Positions 54,224 to 63,291 of a stretch of DNA of 64,000 nt are shown here, one piece after another. The first letter of the stretch is position 1. Each line of letters starts with the position of its first letter. This stretch comes from Pseudomonadota bacterium. GTDB taxonomy: Bacteria > Pseudomonadota > Gammaproteobacteria > Burkholderiales > Gallionellaceae. The stretch covers positions 1-64,000 of the forward strand of contig JAJYYO010000016.1 in NCBI GenBank assembly GCA_021800795.1. The letters are read 5' to 3'. The position numbers were made by a program, and so were the translations under genes. The notes below the pieces were generated by a model that was not told the DNA's origin, did no database searches, and was given only the letters and a program-made list of their open reading frames with translations.

Positions 54224-54977
54224 CGGCTCCCAGATAGGCGGCGATCACGGCAGGATTATTGCGCACCTGTTCAGGCACGCCTTCCGCGATCTTGCGACCA
54301 TAATCGAGCACCGCCACCCGATCGCACAAGCCCATGATCAGCTTCACGTCGTGTTCGATCAGCAGCACGGTGACGCCGGTCTTGCGTATGCCCTGCAACA
54401 GCGCTTTTAAGGCTTCCGTTTCCGTGGCATTCATCCCGGCGGCCGGCTCGTCCAGCGCGAGCAACAGCGGCTCGGTAGCCAGGGCTCGGGCGATTTCCAG
54501 ACGGCGCTGCTCGCCGTAGGAGAGATTTTTTGCCAGCGTTTGCGACGGCTTTTCGATGCCCACATAGCGCAGCAATTCGTGCGCCCTCGCCCGGCAGGCG
54601 CGCTCCTCAAGACGCACAGCCTTGTTGCGCAGCAATGCGCCGAATACGCCGGCTTGGGTGCGCACATGACGGCCTATCATCACGTTTTCCAGCGCGGTAA
54701 GATTGGCGAACAGACGGATATTCTGGAAGGTGCGCGCAATGCCCGCAGCAGCCAGCACATGGGGTTTGGCGGCTTGATAGCTGCATCCGTTGAAGCGAAA
54801 TTCGCCCGCATTCGGCTGATACAGGCCGGTGATGACGTTGAACAAGGTCGTCTTGCCCGCGCCGTTCGGGCCGATCAGACCATAGATTTCGCCGCGCTCA
54901 ATGTGCAAAGACACCTCGCTTAATGCATGCAGGCCGCCAAACTGCTTGCCTATACCCGATAGCGCCAGCAAACTCAT
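54213..54977 (-). CDS. livG: Branched-chain amino acid ABC transporter ATPase LivG
   Basis: 254 residues. Walker [10 protein letters not shown], LivG-type GIARTFQNIRLFANLTALENVMIGRH, signature LSYGEQRRLEIARAL, Walker B LLALDEPAAGMN and IEHDVKLIMGLCDRV. Overlaps livM by four bases. Forms the ATPase pair with LivF. Confidence 0.95.
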   Translation of the reverse strand: MSLLALSGIGKQFGGLHALSEVSLHIERGEIYGLIGPNGAGKTTLFNVITGLYQPNAGEFRFNGCSYQAAKPHVLAAAGIARTFQNIRLFANLTALENVMIGRHVRTQAGVFGALLRNKAVRLEERACRARAHELLRYVGIEKPSQTLAKNLSYGEQRRLEIARALATEPLLLALDEPAAGMNATETEALKALLQGIRKTGVTVLLIEHDVKLIMGLCDRVAVLDYGRKIAEGVPEQVRNNPAVIAAYLGADDE

Positions 54978-56080
54978 ACCCTCTCCGCCGCCTCATCGGA
55001 CGCCAGTTCGCGGCGACGCACAGGGGATGGCCACAAACCTGCCGGACGATATAACATCACCACGATCAGCGCGATGCCAAACAGCAACATGCGCAGACTC
55101 TCAGGGTCGATGATGACTTTGCCGAACATCGCCTGCTGCAACGGCACCACGCTGTGGCGCAGCATTTCCGGCAACAGGGCCAGCATCAGCCCGCCCAGAA
55201 TCACGCCGTAAATGTGCCCCATGCCGCCCAGCACTACCATGCACAACACCATGACGGATTCCATCAGACTGAAACTTTCCGGGCTGACGAATCCCTGAAA
55301 TCCCGCAAATAAAGTGCCGGACACGCCGCCGAACATCGCCCCCATGGCGAAGGCCAGCAACTTGAGGTTGCGGGTGTTGATGCCCATCGCCGAGGCGGCG
55401 ATTTCATCCTCCCTGATTGCCATCCAGGCGCGTCCGATGCGCGACTTTTCCAGCCGATGCGAGACGAATGCCACCAGCGCGGCGAAACCTAAAAACAGGT
55501 AAAAATACAGATGTACCGACGGCAGCGTAATACCGAACACGCTCTGAGTCGTATTGAGCGACACGCCTGCGATGCGGACCGGATCGATCCGGCTGATGCC
55601 TTGCGGGCCGTTGGTCAGATTCACCGGCGCATTCAAATTGTTCATGAAAATGCGGATGATTTCTCCGAAGCCCAACGTGACGATCGCCAGATAATCGCCG
55701 CGCAAACGCAACGTCGGCGCGCCCAGCAGCACGCCCATGCCGCCTGCCAGCATTGCTGCCATCGGCAGCACGATCCAGAACGACAGATGCACACCATCGG
55801 GAAACAGCTGCGGGAAGGCCAGCGCCAGATGGGGAGAACCGGTCAGCGCATAGCAATACGCCCCCACTGCGAAGAACGCGATATAGCCCAGATCCAGCAG
55901 GCCCGCGTAACCGACCACGATATTCAGCCCCAGCGCCAGCATGATGTAGAGCATCGCAAAATCCACGATGCGCACCCAGCCGCGGCCCAGCAAGGCATCA
56001 GTGATAAAAGGGAGCGCCAGCACGGCAACAAACATCAGAAAGAACAACAGGCCGCGCTTTGAAAATTTAAAATTTTTCAT
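54974..56080 (-). CDS. livM: Branched-chain amino acid ABC transporter permease LivM
   Basis: 368 residues with about nine to ten membrane helices. Typical LivM features: MLYIMLALGLNIVVGYAGLLDLGYIAFFAVGAY, LRLRGDYLAIVTLGFGEIIRI and the EAA-like loop GRAWMAIREDEIAASAMGINTRN. Overlaps livH by four bases. Confidence 0.94.
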   Translation of the reverse strand: MKNFKFSKRGLLFFLMFVAVLALPFITDALLGRGWVRIVDFAMLYIMLALGLNIVVGYAGLLDLGYIAFFAVGAYCYALTGSPHLALAFPQLFPDGVHLSFWIVLPMAAMLAGGMGVLLGAPTLRLRGDYLAIVTLGFGEIIRIFMNNLNAPVNLTNGPQGISRIDPVRIAGVSLNTTQSVFGITLPSVHLYFYLFLGFAALVAFVSHRLEKSRIGRAWMAIREDEIAASAMGINTRNLKLLAFAMGAMFGGVSGTLFAGFQGFVSPESFSLMESVMVLCMVVLGGMGHIYGVILGGLMLALLPEMLRHSVVPLQQAMFGKVIIDPESLRMLLFGIALIVVMLYRPAGLWPSPVRRRELASDEAAERV

Positions 56081-57000
56081 GCGCGTTCCGCCAATCGTTC
56101 GCCGAGCAGACCCGACGGGCGAAATACCAGCACGGCGATCAGCACCAGAAAGGCAAACACATCCTGATACTGACTGCCCATGAACCCGCCGGTGATATCG
56201 CCGATATAGCCTGCGCCCAGACTCTCGATCAGGCCCAGCAGCAAGCCGCCCAGCATCGCGCCGCGCAGATTGCCGATGCCGCCCAGCACGGCAGCCGTAA
56301 AGGCTTTGAGCCCCAGTAAAAACCCCATGTAGTAATGCGCCAGCCCGTAATTGGCGCTGACCATCAGCCCGGCCACGGCGGCCAGTGCCGAACCGATCAT
56401 GAAGGTGATCGAAATCACGCGATTGACGTCCACGCCCATCAGTTGCGCCGCGTGCTGATTTTCGGCCACGGCGCGCATCGCGCGTCCCAGGCGGGTGCGA
56501 TGCACGACAACCATCAGGCCTGCCATCAGACCGATCGCCATCACGACAATGATGATCTGGATGTCATTGATGATCGCGCCAAAGATCAGATGCGGGCGGT
56601 TGATTATCAACTGCGGAAAGGCGTGATACTCGCGCCCCCAGATCATCATGGCAAGATTTTGCAACACGATGGAGACGCCGATCGCCGTGATCAGCGGCGC
56701 GAGTCTGGGTGCATGACGCAGAGGACGGTAGGCGATGCGTTCGATGCCGTAACCCAGCGCCATGCAGCCTGCCATCGCCAGCATCAGACTGACGGGCAAC
56801 GCCAGCAGCGGCGACACCCCCCAGCCGATCAGCGCCGTCAGCGCAGACAGGGCCAGCATCGCGCCTGTCATCACCACTTCGCCATGCGCAAAATTGATGA
56901 GCCCCAGGATACCGTACACCATGGTGTAGCCCAGCGCGACCAGCGCGTATACGCTACCCTGCACCAGACCGTTGATGATTTGCTGTAAGAATATTTCCAT
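56077..57000 (-). CDS. livH: Branched-chain amino acid ABC transporter permease LivH
   Basis: 307 residues with about eight helices. Family start FLQQIINGLVQGSVYALVALGYTMVYGILGLINFAHGEV and the coupling loop GRAMRAVAENQHAAQLMGVDVNR. Partners LivM. 32 bp after the binding-protein gene. Confidence 0.95.
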   Translation of the reverse strand: MEIFLQQIINGLVQGSVYALVALGYTMVYGILGLINFAHGEVVMTGAMLALSALTALIGWGVSPLLALPVSLMLAMAGCMALGYGIERIAYRPLRHAPRLAPLITAIGVSIVLQNLAMMIWGREYHAFPQLIINRPHLIFGAIINDIQIIIVVMAIGLMAGLMVVVHRTRLGRAMRAVAENQHAAQLMGVDVNRVISITFMIGSALAAVAGLMVSANYGLAHYYMGFLLGLKAFTAAVLGGIGNLRGAMLGGLLLGLIESLGAGYIGDITGGFMGSQYQDVFAFLVLIAVLVFRPSGLLGERLAERA

Positions 57001-57032
57001 TTAAAAAAACGGCCCGACCCGGCAGCCGCCCA

Positions 57033-58196
57033 TCATTGCGCGCCGACTGTTTCCAGCGGCTGCCATTGACCTTTTTGCACCTGATACAGTGTCACCGTAC
57101 CGCCCTTCAGGTCACCCTTCGCATCGAACTGTATCTTTGCCGTAATGCCGTCATAGGAAATACCGGCAAGCATGGGCAGATATCTGGCAGGCTCCGCCGA
57201 ATCCGCCTTCTGCATCGCCGCGATCATCACATTCACCGCGTCATAGCAATAAGGCGCATACAACTGGATAGGCTGATACTTGGCGACGAAGCGCTCCGAA
57301 AAGGCTTTACCGCCCGGCATTTTATCCAGCGGCACGCCGGGCAGCGAAGCGTAAACACCCAGCGCCGCATCGCCGGCCAGCTTGATGAATTCCGGCGTGT
57401 GACCGCCATCGCCCATCATATATTTCACGTTCAAAGCGAGCGCCTTGATCTGCCTTGCCATCGGGCCGCCTTGCGCATCCATGCCGCCGTAAAACAGCAG
57501 ATCGGGCTGCTTCCCCTTCACCGCGGTCAGCACGGCGGTAAAGTCCACCGACTTGTCGCTGGTATATTCGTGCGCGACGATTTCGCCGCCGGCAGCCGTT
57601 GCCGCCTTGATGAATTCATCGGCCAGCCCCTGTCCGTAGGCCGTGCGATCATCGATGACGGCGATTCTTTTCGCGCCCAGGTTTTTTACCGCATACGCGC
57701 CCAGCACGTCACCCTGCTGCGCATCGTTCGCCATCACGCGGAACGCTGTTTTGAATCCCTGATTAGTGTAAGCGACCGCCGTTGCAGATGGCGAAATCTG
57801 CGGGATGCCGTTATCGCTGTAAATTTTTGCAGCCGGAATCGTGGTGCCGGAATTGAGATGGCCGATAATCCCGTTCACCTTTTCATCCACCAGTTTTTGC
57901 GCGACGATAGTGGCTGTCTTGGGATCGGCCTGATCGTCTTCGCTGATCAGCTCGAAATGCACCTTCTTCCCGCCGATCACGATGCCTTTTGCGTTGGCAT
58001 CGTCTATCGCCATGCGCGTGCCGTTCTCGTTGTCCTTGCCCATATGCGCCAGAGGCCCGGTCAGCGGTGCTGCCGAGCCGATACGCACCACCAGATCGCC
58101 TGAGGCCGCCGCCTGATCGGAAGCCGATTTTCCACAGGCTGAAAACAACAAGACAAGTGCAGCAAGCAATAATGATAGTACGGGACGAGCTGACAT
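57033..58196 (-). CDS. livK: Branched-chain amino acid-type substrate-binding lipoprotein
   Basis: 387 residues. Signal LSLLLAALVLLFSAC with lipobox LFSAC, so it is lipid-anchored. Mature periplasmic-binding fold type I: VVRIGSAAPLTGPLAHMGKDNENGTRMAIDDAN and KRIAVIDDRTAYGQGLADEF. First gene of the livK-H-M-G-F operon. The ligand could be leucine/isoleucine/valine, other amino acids or urea-like compounds; homology alone cannot decide. Confidence 0.9.
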   Translation of the reverse strand: MSARPVLSLLLAALVLLFSACGKSASDQAAASGDLVVRIGSAAPLTGPLAHMGKDNENGTRMAIDDANAKGIVIGGKKVHFELISEDDQADPKTATIVAQKLVDEKVNGIIGHLNSGTTIPAAKIYSDNGIPQISPSATAVAYTNQGFKTAFRVMANDAQQGDVLGAYAVKNLGAKRIAVIDDRTAYGQGLADEFIKAATAAGGEIVAHEYTSDKSVDFTAVLTAVKGKQPDLLFYGGMDAQGGPMARQIKALALNVKYMMGDGGHTPEFIKLAGDAALGVYASLPGVPLDKMPGGKAFSERFVAKYQPIQLYAPYCYDAVNVMIAAMQKADSAEPARYLPMLAGISYDGITAKIQFDAKGDLKGGTVTLYQVQKGQWQPLETVGAQ

Positions 58197-58232
58197 ATTT
58201 GATTCCCAATTATTTGAGCGAATGAATTCGCA

Positions 58233-58253
58233 GCTACAAGCTACAAGCTACAA
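58233..58253. repeat. Three tandem GCTACAA heptamers
   Basis: GCTACAA x3, in the livK promoter region. Two copies of the same heptamer occur at 23201-23214 before cobT. Confidence 0.85.
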
Positions 58254-58304
58254 GCGTGCGATTATGCGTAGCAGGTGCCCTGCCTGTCAATTTTGCAAAT
58301 CCTG

Positions 58305-58332
58305 AAAAAAAGCCGGCTTGAGCCGGCTTTTA
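58305..58332 (-). terminator. Terminator of the first cytochrome c gene
   Basis: AAAAGCCGGCTCAAGCCGGCTTTTTTT on the minus strand (stem AGCCGGCT; broken here by loop CA), 38 bp after the stop at 58371. Perfect stem and T7 run. Confidence 0.9.
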
Positions 58333-58370
58333 ACGGAATTACTCGCTATCCTGCAAAACTCACTACCTGT

Positions 58371-58748
58371 TTACTTGGCCAGACCCAGAATGAACTCAAC
58401 CAATTGCTTGATCTCGTCTTGCTTCTTGCCGGCAGGATCGTTGGCGATCATAGGCATAGCGCCCCAGTTGCCGTGACCACCCAGGGAGACCTTGTGCATC
58501 AGACCTTCTACCAGAGGATATTCCTTGGCGTCAGGTGCAGCCGAACCGTTGGCGGAATACTTGTAAGTTTTTGCGCCCTTGTACTTCTTGGAAACATCCA
58601 TCCAGGCCGGTCCAACGACTTTATGATCGATGGCGTGGCAAGCTGTACAGTTATTTTTCTTGGCCAGAGGAGGCATATCTTCTGCCATTGCAGAACCTGC
58701 AATCATCAAACCTGCTGCTACTGCGATGTTTACGACGATAGATTTCAT
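58371..58748 (-). CDS. Periplasmic cytochrome c, class I (c551/c552-like)
   Basis: 125 residues from the ATG at 58746-58748, with GGAGAG upstream. Signal MKSIVVNIAVAAGLMIAGSAMA. One haem site CTACH (about residues 35-39), a HKVVGPAW motif and the Met axial ligand in NWGAMPMIAND. The C-terminal helix is EIKQLVEFILGLAK. A soluble electron carrier. Signal peptide and 5' region are near copies of those of the next gene, showing tandem duplication followed by divergence. Confidence 0.92.
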   Translation of the reverse strand: MKSIVVNIAVAAGLMIAGSAMAEDMPPLAKKNNCTACHAIDHKVVGPAWMDVSKKYKGAKTYKYSANGSAAPDAKEYPLVEGLMHKVSLGGHGNWGAMPMIANDPAGKKQDEIKQLVEFILGLAK

Positions 58749-58930
58749 ATTTTCTCTCCGCTTTATGATCAAAACTCTTAAAAGACATGAAGGCTTTGCC
58801 CCCGCTTGCGATTCTAAACAAGTACGCTCAGTTTGCCTACAATTTTTCGCCAGCAGCAATGAGGGCTGAAAGTCTAAAGCTGAGCGGCGGACTTCCACCT
58901 CCAGGCAAGTGCGCCCTGCCGGGCGCACCC

Positions 58931-58960
58931 ATAAAAAAGGCGGCCCGCAGGCCGCCTTTA
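58931..58960 (-). terminator. Terminator of the second cytochrome c gene
   Basis: AAAGGCGGCCTGCGGGCCGCCTTTTTT on the minus strand: perfect 9-bp GC stem plus T run, 18 bp after the stop at 58978. The two cytochrome genes are therefore separate transcription units. Confidence 0.92.
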
Positions 58961-58977
58961 ACTAACACTGAAGGTGT

Positions 58978-59319
58978 TTAGATTTTACCTGCTTTAACAG
59001 CAGCAAAAAGTGCAGTTGCCGCTTCATCTTCGTGACCCTTGATCAGGGTGTTGAATTGACCGGTCATAAGGGCTTCTTGTGCCTTATATTTCGGCTCAGC
59101 GTTGGCGATCTTGCGATCTTCCGGTTTAAAACCCGACTTGAAAACTGCGGCCAGCGTTTTTTCATCGCCATACGCCTTTGCAACACGAGCCCAATCGGGT
59201 CCTACAACATCTTTACCCACTGCATGACAAGCCTTACATGCCCCGGTTGAGAAGGCCATTGCAGAACCTGCAACCATCAAACCTGCTGCTAACGCTACGC
59301 TTACGACGATAGATTTCAT
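58978..59319 (-). CDS. Periplasmic cytochrome c, class I, divergent paralogue
   Basis: 113 residues. Signal MKSIVVSVALAAGLMVAGSAMA, haem site CKACH (about 29-33) and VGKDVVGPDWARVAKAYG. The C-terminal half (KIANAEPKYKAQEALMTGQFNTLIKGHEDE) differs from the neighbour; possible axial Met in ALMTGQ. Probably an electron carrier or a small redox subunit. Confidence 0.9.
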   Translation of the reverse strand: MKSIVVSVALAAGLMVAGSAMAFSTGACKACHAVGKDVVGPDWARVAKAYGDEKTLAAVFKSGFKPEDRKIANAEPKYKAQEALMTGQFNTLIKGHEDEAATALFAAVKAGKI

Positions 59320-59525
59320 ATTTTCTCTCCGTTTTTATGATCAAAATACTGCCAAAGAAGTGAAGGCGCTGCCCCCGCTGGTGATTCCATACAACTCCGC
59401 TCAGTTTAACTACCTGCTTTTCTGACCGTAAGCGGACAACGTCCGTAGCAATCATCCGGTTGACAGTCAACTGGAAAATTTAACACCAAAACCGCACTGC
59501 CAATCAGGTTTAAATCATCCGGCCG

Positions 59526-60485
59526 TTATATCGACTCGACGCGATATTCAACGATCATCGTGTGTCGCGTCCCGGCCACCACCTTCACAAGGTTGTCGAT
59601 GGCGTTTGCCGATTCCACACAGAGCATTTCACGCCAGCCGTCCGGCTGTCCCAAATCACCCATCTTGGCCGCTTTCTCATCCCACGGCGTCCACACCACG
59701 GTGGAGAGACTTCCCGACTTGGCAATATGAATACGACGATTGAGTTCATCATCGTGAATCACACAAGCAGCGCCCGTGTTGATATACACGCGATCCGTCT
59801 CACCGGAGAAGCTGATGCCACCTTCCTGACGACGCAGATTGGAGCCGCCGACCTTGTCCCAGTATGCGCAACCATCCAGCCCCGTCACGCGTACCTGACC
59901 AATGTCGCCGATCTGAAAATAGGTATGCAGCGCTTCGCCGATCACAAAATCCGTCGCACCGGTATTTTCGGTAGCCAATTCCATGCGCAGCGTGTTCCCC
60001 GCGATCACCGTCAAATCCAGATTGCAGTCATGCGGCCACTGCACGCGAGTCTTGTCGCTGGTTTCAAGACGCAGCGTCAGGCGCGTTGCGCCATCGGGTT
60101 CAGTGCCAGACTCGATCACGCGCCAGGGCACCGTGCGCGCAAAGCCGTGGCCCGGAAAGCCGGATTCGGTCGCATGCGCACCGAACCAGGGCCAGCACAC
60201 CGGCGCACCGCCGCGTATCGACTTGCCTGCTGCCAGCCTGGCGTCCCTCGACAGCCATACGACAGGCACCGCTTGGCTTTTGGGCTGCCAGTTCATCAGA
60301 TGTGCACCCTGCAAGCACAACGATGCACAGCCCTGCGCGTTATTAATTTCCGCAACGACAAGGCCGCTGGCAGCGCCAAGACCGCCCGCAGGGCGAGTGT
60401 CTGGCGGCGTCCCCTTTACGGGGGCGTCCTCAACAAACTCAAGCTGCCCCTTGATGCCGAATTGCATATTCAATGCTGAAATCAT
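59526..60485 (-). CDS. D-hexose-6-phosphate mutarotase (YeaD-like)
   Basis: 319 residues; Met7 (60467) is an alternative start. Aldose-1-epimerase fold: LCLQGAHLMNWQPKSQAVPVVWLS, RGGAPVCWPWFGAH, FPGHGFARTVPW, EALHTYFQIGDI (catalytic His) and MLCVESANA (catalytic Glu). Interconverts anomers of glucose-6-phosphate. Residues 21-40 (DAPVKGTPPDTRPAGGLGAA) interrupt the usual start and look like a translated palindromic repeat (60367-60430). Confidence 0.9.
   Translation of the reverse strand: MISALNMQFGIKGQLEFVEDAPVKGTPPDTRPAGGLGAASGLVVAEINNAQGCASLCLQGAHLMNWQPKSQAVPVVWLSRDARLAAGKSIRGGAPVCWPWFGAHATESGFPGHGFARTVPWRVIESGTEPDGATRLTLRLETSDKTRVQWPHDCNLDLTVIAGNTLRMELATENTGATDFVIGEALHTYFQIGDIGQVRVTGLDGCAYWDKVGGSNLRRQEGGISFSGETDRVYINTGAACVIHDDELNRRIHIAKSGSLSTVVWTPWDEKAAKMGDLGQPDGWREMLCVESANAIDNLVKVVAGTRHTMIVEYRVESI
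60367..60430. repeat. GC-rich palindromic insert translated in the mutarotase gene
   Basis: Two imperfect stems: GCCAAGACCGCCC/GGGCGAGTGTCTGGC and CCCCTTTACGGGGG. In frame; encodes a proline/glycine-rich stretch absent from the family pattern as I know it. Confidence 0.55.
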
Positions 60486-60500
60486 ATTAAACCCCCAATG

Positions 60501-60528
60501 GATAGTTGATAGTTGATAGTTGATAGTG
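60501..60528. repeat. Four tandem GATAGTT heptamers
   Basis: GATAGTT x3 plus GATAGTG, 15-43 bp upstream of the mutarotase ATG (60485) and after the ilvD stop. AT-rich repeats of TCAATTWTCAATTTTCAATT-like sequence follow to 60560. Copy-number change would alter promoter or spacer length. Confidence 0.85.
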
Positions 60529-60550
60529 ACTAATTGTTAATTTTCAATTA

Positions 60551-62398
60551 TCAATTTTCAATTTGAGACACATCGCGCACCGCGCCCTTGTCGGCGCTGG
60601 TGGTCATCGCGGCATACGCGCGCAAGGCGACCGAAACATGCCTCTCGCGACCGACCGGCTTCCATGCCTGCTTGCCACGCGACACCATTTCATTGCGGCG
60701 GCGCATCATTTCCTCTTCTGAAATATCAAGCGCAATGCTGCGATTCGGAATATCGATGGCGATCGTGTCACCTTCGACAACCAGACCGATCGCACCGCCT
60801 GCCGCCGCTTCGGGCGACACGTGACCGATGGACAGACCCGATGTACCGCCGGAGAAACGCCCGTCGGTGAGCAACGCGCAGGCCTTGCCCAGCCCTTTCG
60901 ATTTCAGGTAGGCGGTCGGGTACAGCATCTCCTGCATGCCGGGCCCGCCCTTGGGACCTTCATAGCGGATCACCACCACGTCGCCCGCCACAATGGTGTC
61001 GGCCAGAATGGCGGCAACCGCATCGTCCTGGCTCTCGAACACGCGCGCACGCCCTTTAAACTTCAAAATACTGGCGTCCACACCCGCCGTTTTCACAATA
61101 CATCCGTCCATCGCGACATTGCCGTGCAATACCGCGAGTCCGCCATCCTGAGAATAGGCATGCGCCTTGTCGCGGATACAGCCCGCCGCGCGGTCGGAGT
61201 CGGTATCCGGATACAACATGGACTGCGAAAACGCGATGGTCGTCACGATTCCGCCCGGCGCCGCGCGGAAGAATTTCTGCGCCGCACCATCTGTATTTTG
61301 CACGATGTCCCACTGAGCCAGCCCTTCTCGCAGCGTCCTGCTGTGCACGGTACCCACTTCACCGTGCAAAAGCCCGGCCCTGTCCAGCTCGCCCAGAATT
61401 GCAGGTATACCGCCCGCGCGATGCACGTCTTCCATGTGATATTCGGATGAGGGTGCAACCTTGCACAGCGTCGGCACATGGCGCGACAAGCGATCCATGT
61501 CCTTCATGGTGAAATCCACCCCCGCCTCAAACGCGATGGCCAGCAGATGCAGCACGGTATTGGTCGAACCGCCCATCGCGATATCCAGCGTCATCGCATT
61601 CTCGAAGGCATCGAACGTCGCAATATTGCGCGGCAGCACCGAGTCATCGTCCTGCTCGTAATAGCGACGGCATAAGTCAACGATCACGCGCCCCGCACGC
61701 AAAAACAGTTGCTTGCGTTCGGCGTGGGTCGCAACAAGAGAGCCGTTACCCGGCAGCGACAGACCCAGCGCTTCGGTCAGACAGTTCATCGAATTGGCGG
61801 TAAACATGCCGGAACAGGAGCCACAGGTCGGACACGCGGAACGCTCGATCGCGTTCACTTCTTCGTCGCTGTAGGCGCTATCTGCCGCCGCCACCATCGC
61901 ATCCACCAGATCGAGGCCGCGGATCGCGCCATTCCAGCTCACCTTGCCGGCTTCCATCGGCCCGCCGGAAACAAACACCACCGGAATATTCAGGCGCATC
62001 GCCGCCATCAGCATGCCAGGCGTGATCTTGTCGCAATTGGAAATGCACACCAGCGCGTCCGCGCAATGCGCGTTGACCATGTATTCCACGGAATCGGCAA
62101 TCAGATCGCGGCTGGGCAGGGAGTACAGCATGCCGCTGTGGCCCATTGCGATGCCGTCATCCACCGCGATCGTATTGAATTCCTTGGCAATACCGCCCGC
62201 CTTTTCAATCTCGCGCGCAACCAGTTGCCCCATGTCCTTGAGGTGCACATGGCCCGGCACGAACTGGGTGAAAGAATTGGCGATCGCGATGATGGGCTTG
62301 CCAAAATCGCCATCGGTCATGCCGGTGGCACGCCAAAGGGAGCGCGCGCCGGCCATATTGCGACCGTGAGTGGAAGTATGTGAACGGTAAACTGGCAT
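60551..62398 (-). CDS. ilvD: Dihydroxy-acid dehydratase IlvD
   Basis: 615 residues, the E. coli length. Motifs: [45 protein letters not shown] (Fe-S Cys) and [43 protein letters not shown]. Dehydrates dihydroxy acids to keto acids in isoleucine and valine synthesis, downstream of CimA (16973-18541). Divergent from lgt with a 54-bp shared promoter region. Confidence 0.97.
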   Translation of the reverse strand: MPVYRSHTSTHGRNMAGARSLWRATGMTDGDFGKPIIAIANSFTQFVPGHVHLKDMGQLVAREIEKAGGIAKEFNTIAVDDGIAMGHSGMLYSLPSRDLIADSVEYMVNAHCADALVCISNCDKITPGMLMAAMRLNIPVVFVSGGPMEAGKVSWNGAIRGLDLVDAMVAAADSAYSDEEVNAIERSACPTCGSCSGMFTANSMNCLTEALGLSLPGNGSLVATHAERKQLFLRAGRVIVDLCRRYYEQDDDSVLPRNIATFDAFENAMTLDIAMGGSTNTVLHLLAIAFEAGVDFTMKDMDRLSRHVPTLCKVAPSSEYHMEDVHRAGGIPAILGELDRAGLLHGEVGTVHSRTLREGLAQWDIVQNTDGAAQKFFRAAPGGIVTTIAFSQSMLYPDTDSDRAAGCIRDKAHAYSQDGGLAVLHGNVAMDGCIVKTAGVDASILKFKGRARVFESQDDAVAAILADTIVAGDVVVIRYEGPKGGPGMQEMLYPTAYLKSKGLGKACALLTDGRFSGGTSGLSIGHVSPEAAAGGAIGLVVEGDTIAIDIPNRSIALDISEEEMMRRRNEMVSRGKQAWKPVGRERHVSVALRAYAAMTTSADKGAVRDVSQIEN

Positions 62399-62452
62399 GA
62401 TGTCTCTCTGGTGTAGGCTATAATCAGGCTGTCAATTCTACCTGAAACCATC

Positions 62453-63238
62453 ATGCTCGTTTACCCGCAATTCAATCCCGTCGCGCTGCAAATCGGCCCG
62501 CTCGCCATACACTGGTATGGTCTGATGTATATGGCAGGCTTTCTGACCTTTTTGTGGCTGGGACGCAAACGCATCCTGATGCTGAACCATCCGCAGATCA
62601 ACAACAAGATGCTCGACGATCTGCTGTTCTATGGCGTGCTCGGCGTCATTCTGGGCGGACGGCTGGGCGAAGTGCTGTTTTACAACCCCGGTTACTATTT
62701 TGCGAATCCGCTGAAAATACTCGCAGTATGGGAAGGCGGCATGTCGTTCCACGGCGGATTTCTGGGTGTGATGGTGGCAATGGCCTTGTTCGCCCGGCAG
62801 CAAAAATTGCGCTGGCTGGAACTGATGGATTTCATCGCCCCGCTGGTGCCGCCGGGGCTGGCCTTCGGGCGGCTGGGCAACTTCATCAATGGCGAACTGT
62901 GGGGGCGTCCGACCGATGCACCCTGGGGCATGATCTTCCCCAGGGTGGACAATTTGCCGCGCCACCCTTCGCAACTCTATGAATTCGCGCTCGAAGGCGT
63001 GTTGCTGTTTATCATACTCTGGATTTATGCAAGAAAACCCCGCCCCGTCGGCGCAGTTTCCGGCCTGTTCCTGATCGGCTATGGCAGTTTCCGTTTTATC
63101 GCCGAATTCACCCGCAACCCGGATGACGGCATCTTCGGCTTGATGACCTTCGGCATCAGCATGGGTCAATGGCTCAGCCTGCCCATGGTCGTGATTGGCA
63201 TAATCATGATGATATGGAGCATCCGCCGGGCGACTTGA
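62453..63238 (+). CDS. lgt: Prolipoprotein diacylglyceryl transferase Lgt
   Basis: 261 residues, seven membrane helices. [13 protein letters not shown] (His), [34 protein letters not shown] (catalytic His), and the Lgt signature [22 protein letters not shown]. Attaches diacylglycerol to the lipobox Cys of lipoproteins such as the LivK-like protein above. Confidence 0.96.
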   Translation: MLVYPQFNPVALQIGPLAIHWYGLMYMAGFLTFLWLGRKRILMLNHPQINNKMLDDLLFYGVLGVILGGRLGEVLFYNPGYYFANPLKILAVWEGGMSFHGGFLGVMVAMALFARQQKLRWLELMDFIAPLVPPGLAFGRLGNFINGELWGRPTDAPWGMIFPRVDNLPRHPSQLYEFALEGVLLFIILWIYARKPRPVGAVSGLFLIGYGSFRFIAEFTRNPDDGIFGLMTFGISMGQWLSLPMVVIGIIMMIWSIRRAT

Positions 63239-63291
63239 CAGCGCCCCGCACCTCTCGCACACTGCGCTAGTGAAAATACGGCGCTCCTACC

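Noticed and set aside
57036-58103. 355-codon plus-strand frame antisense to livK
   Set aside because: Mirror of a well-conserved binding-protein gene; composition is Arg/His/Gln-rich as expected for an antisense frame. The same holds for 59562-60479 over the mutarotase gene.
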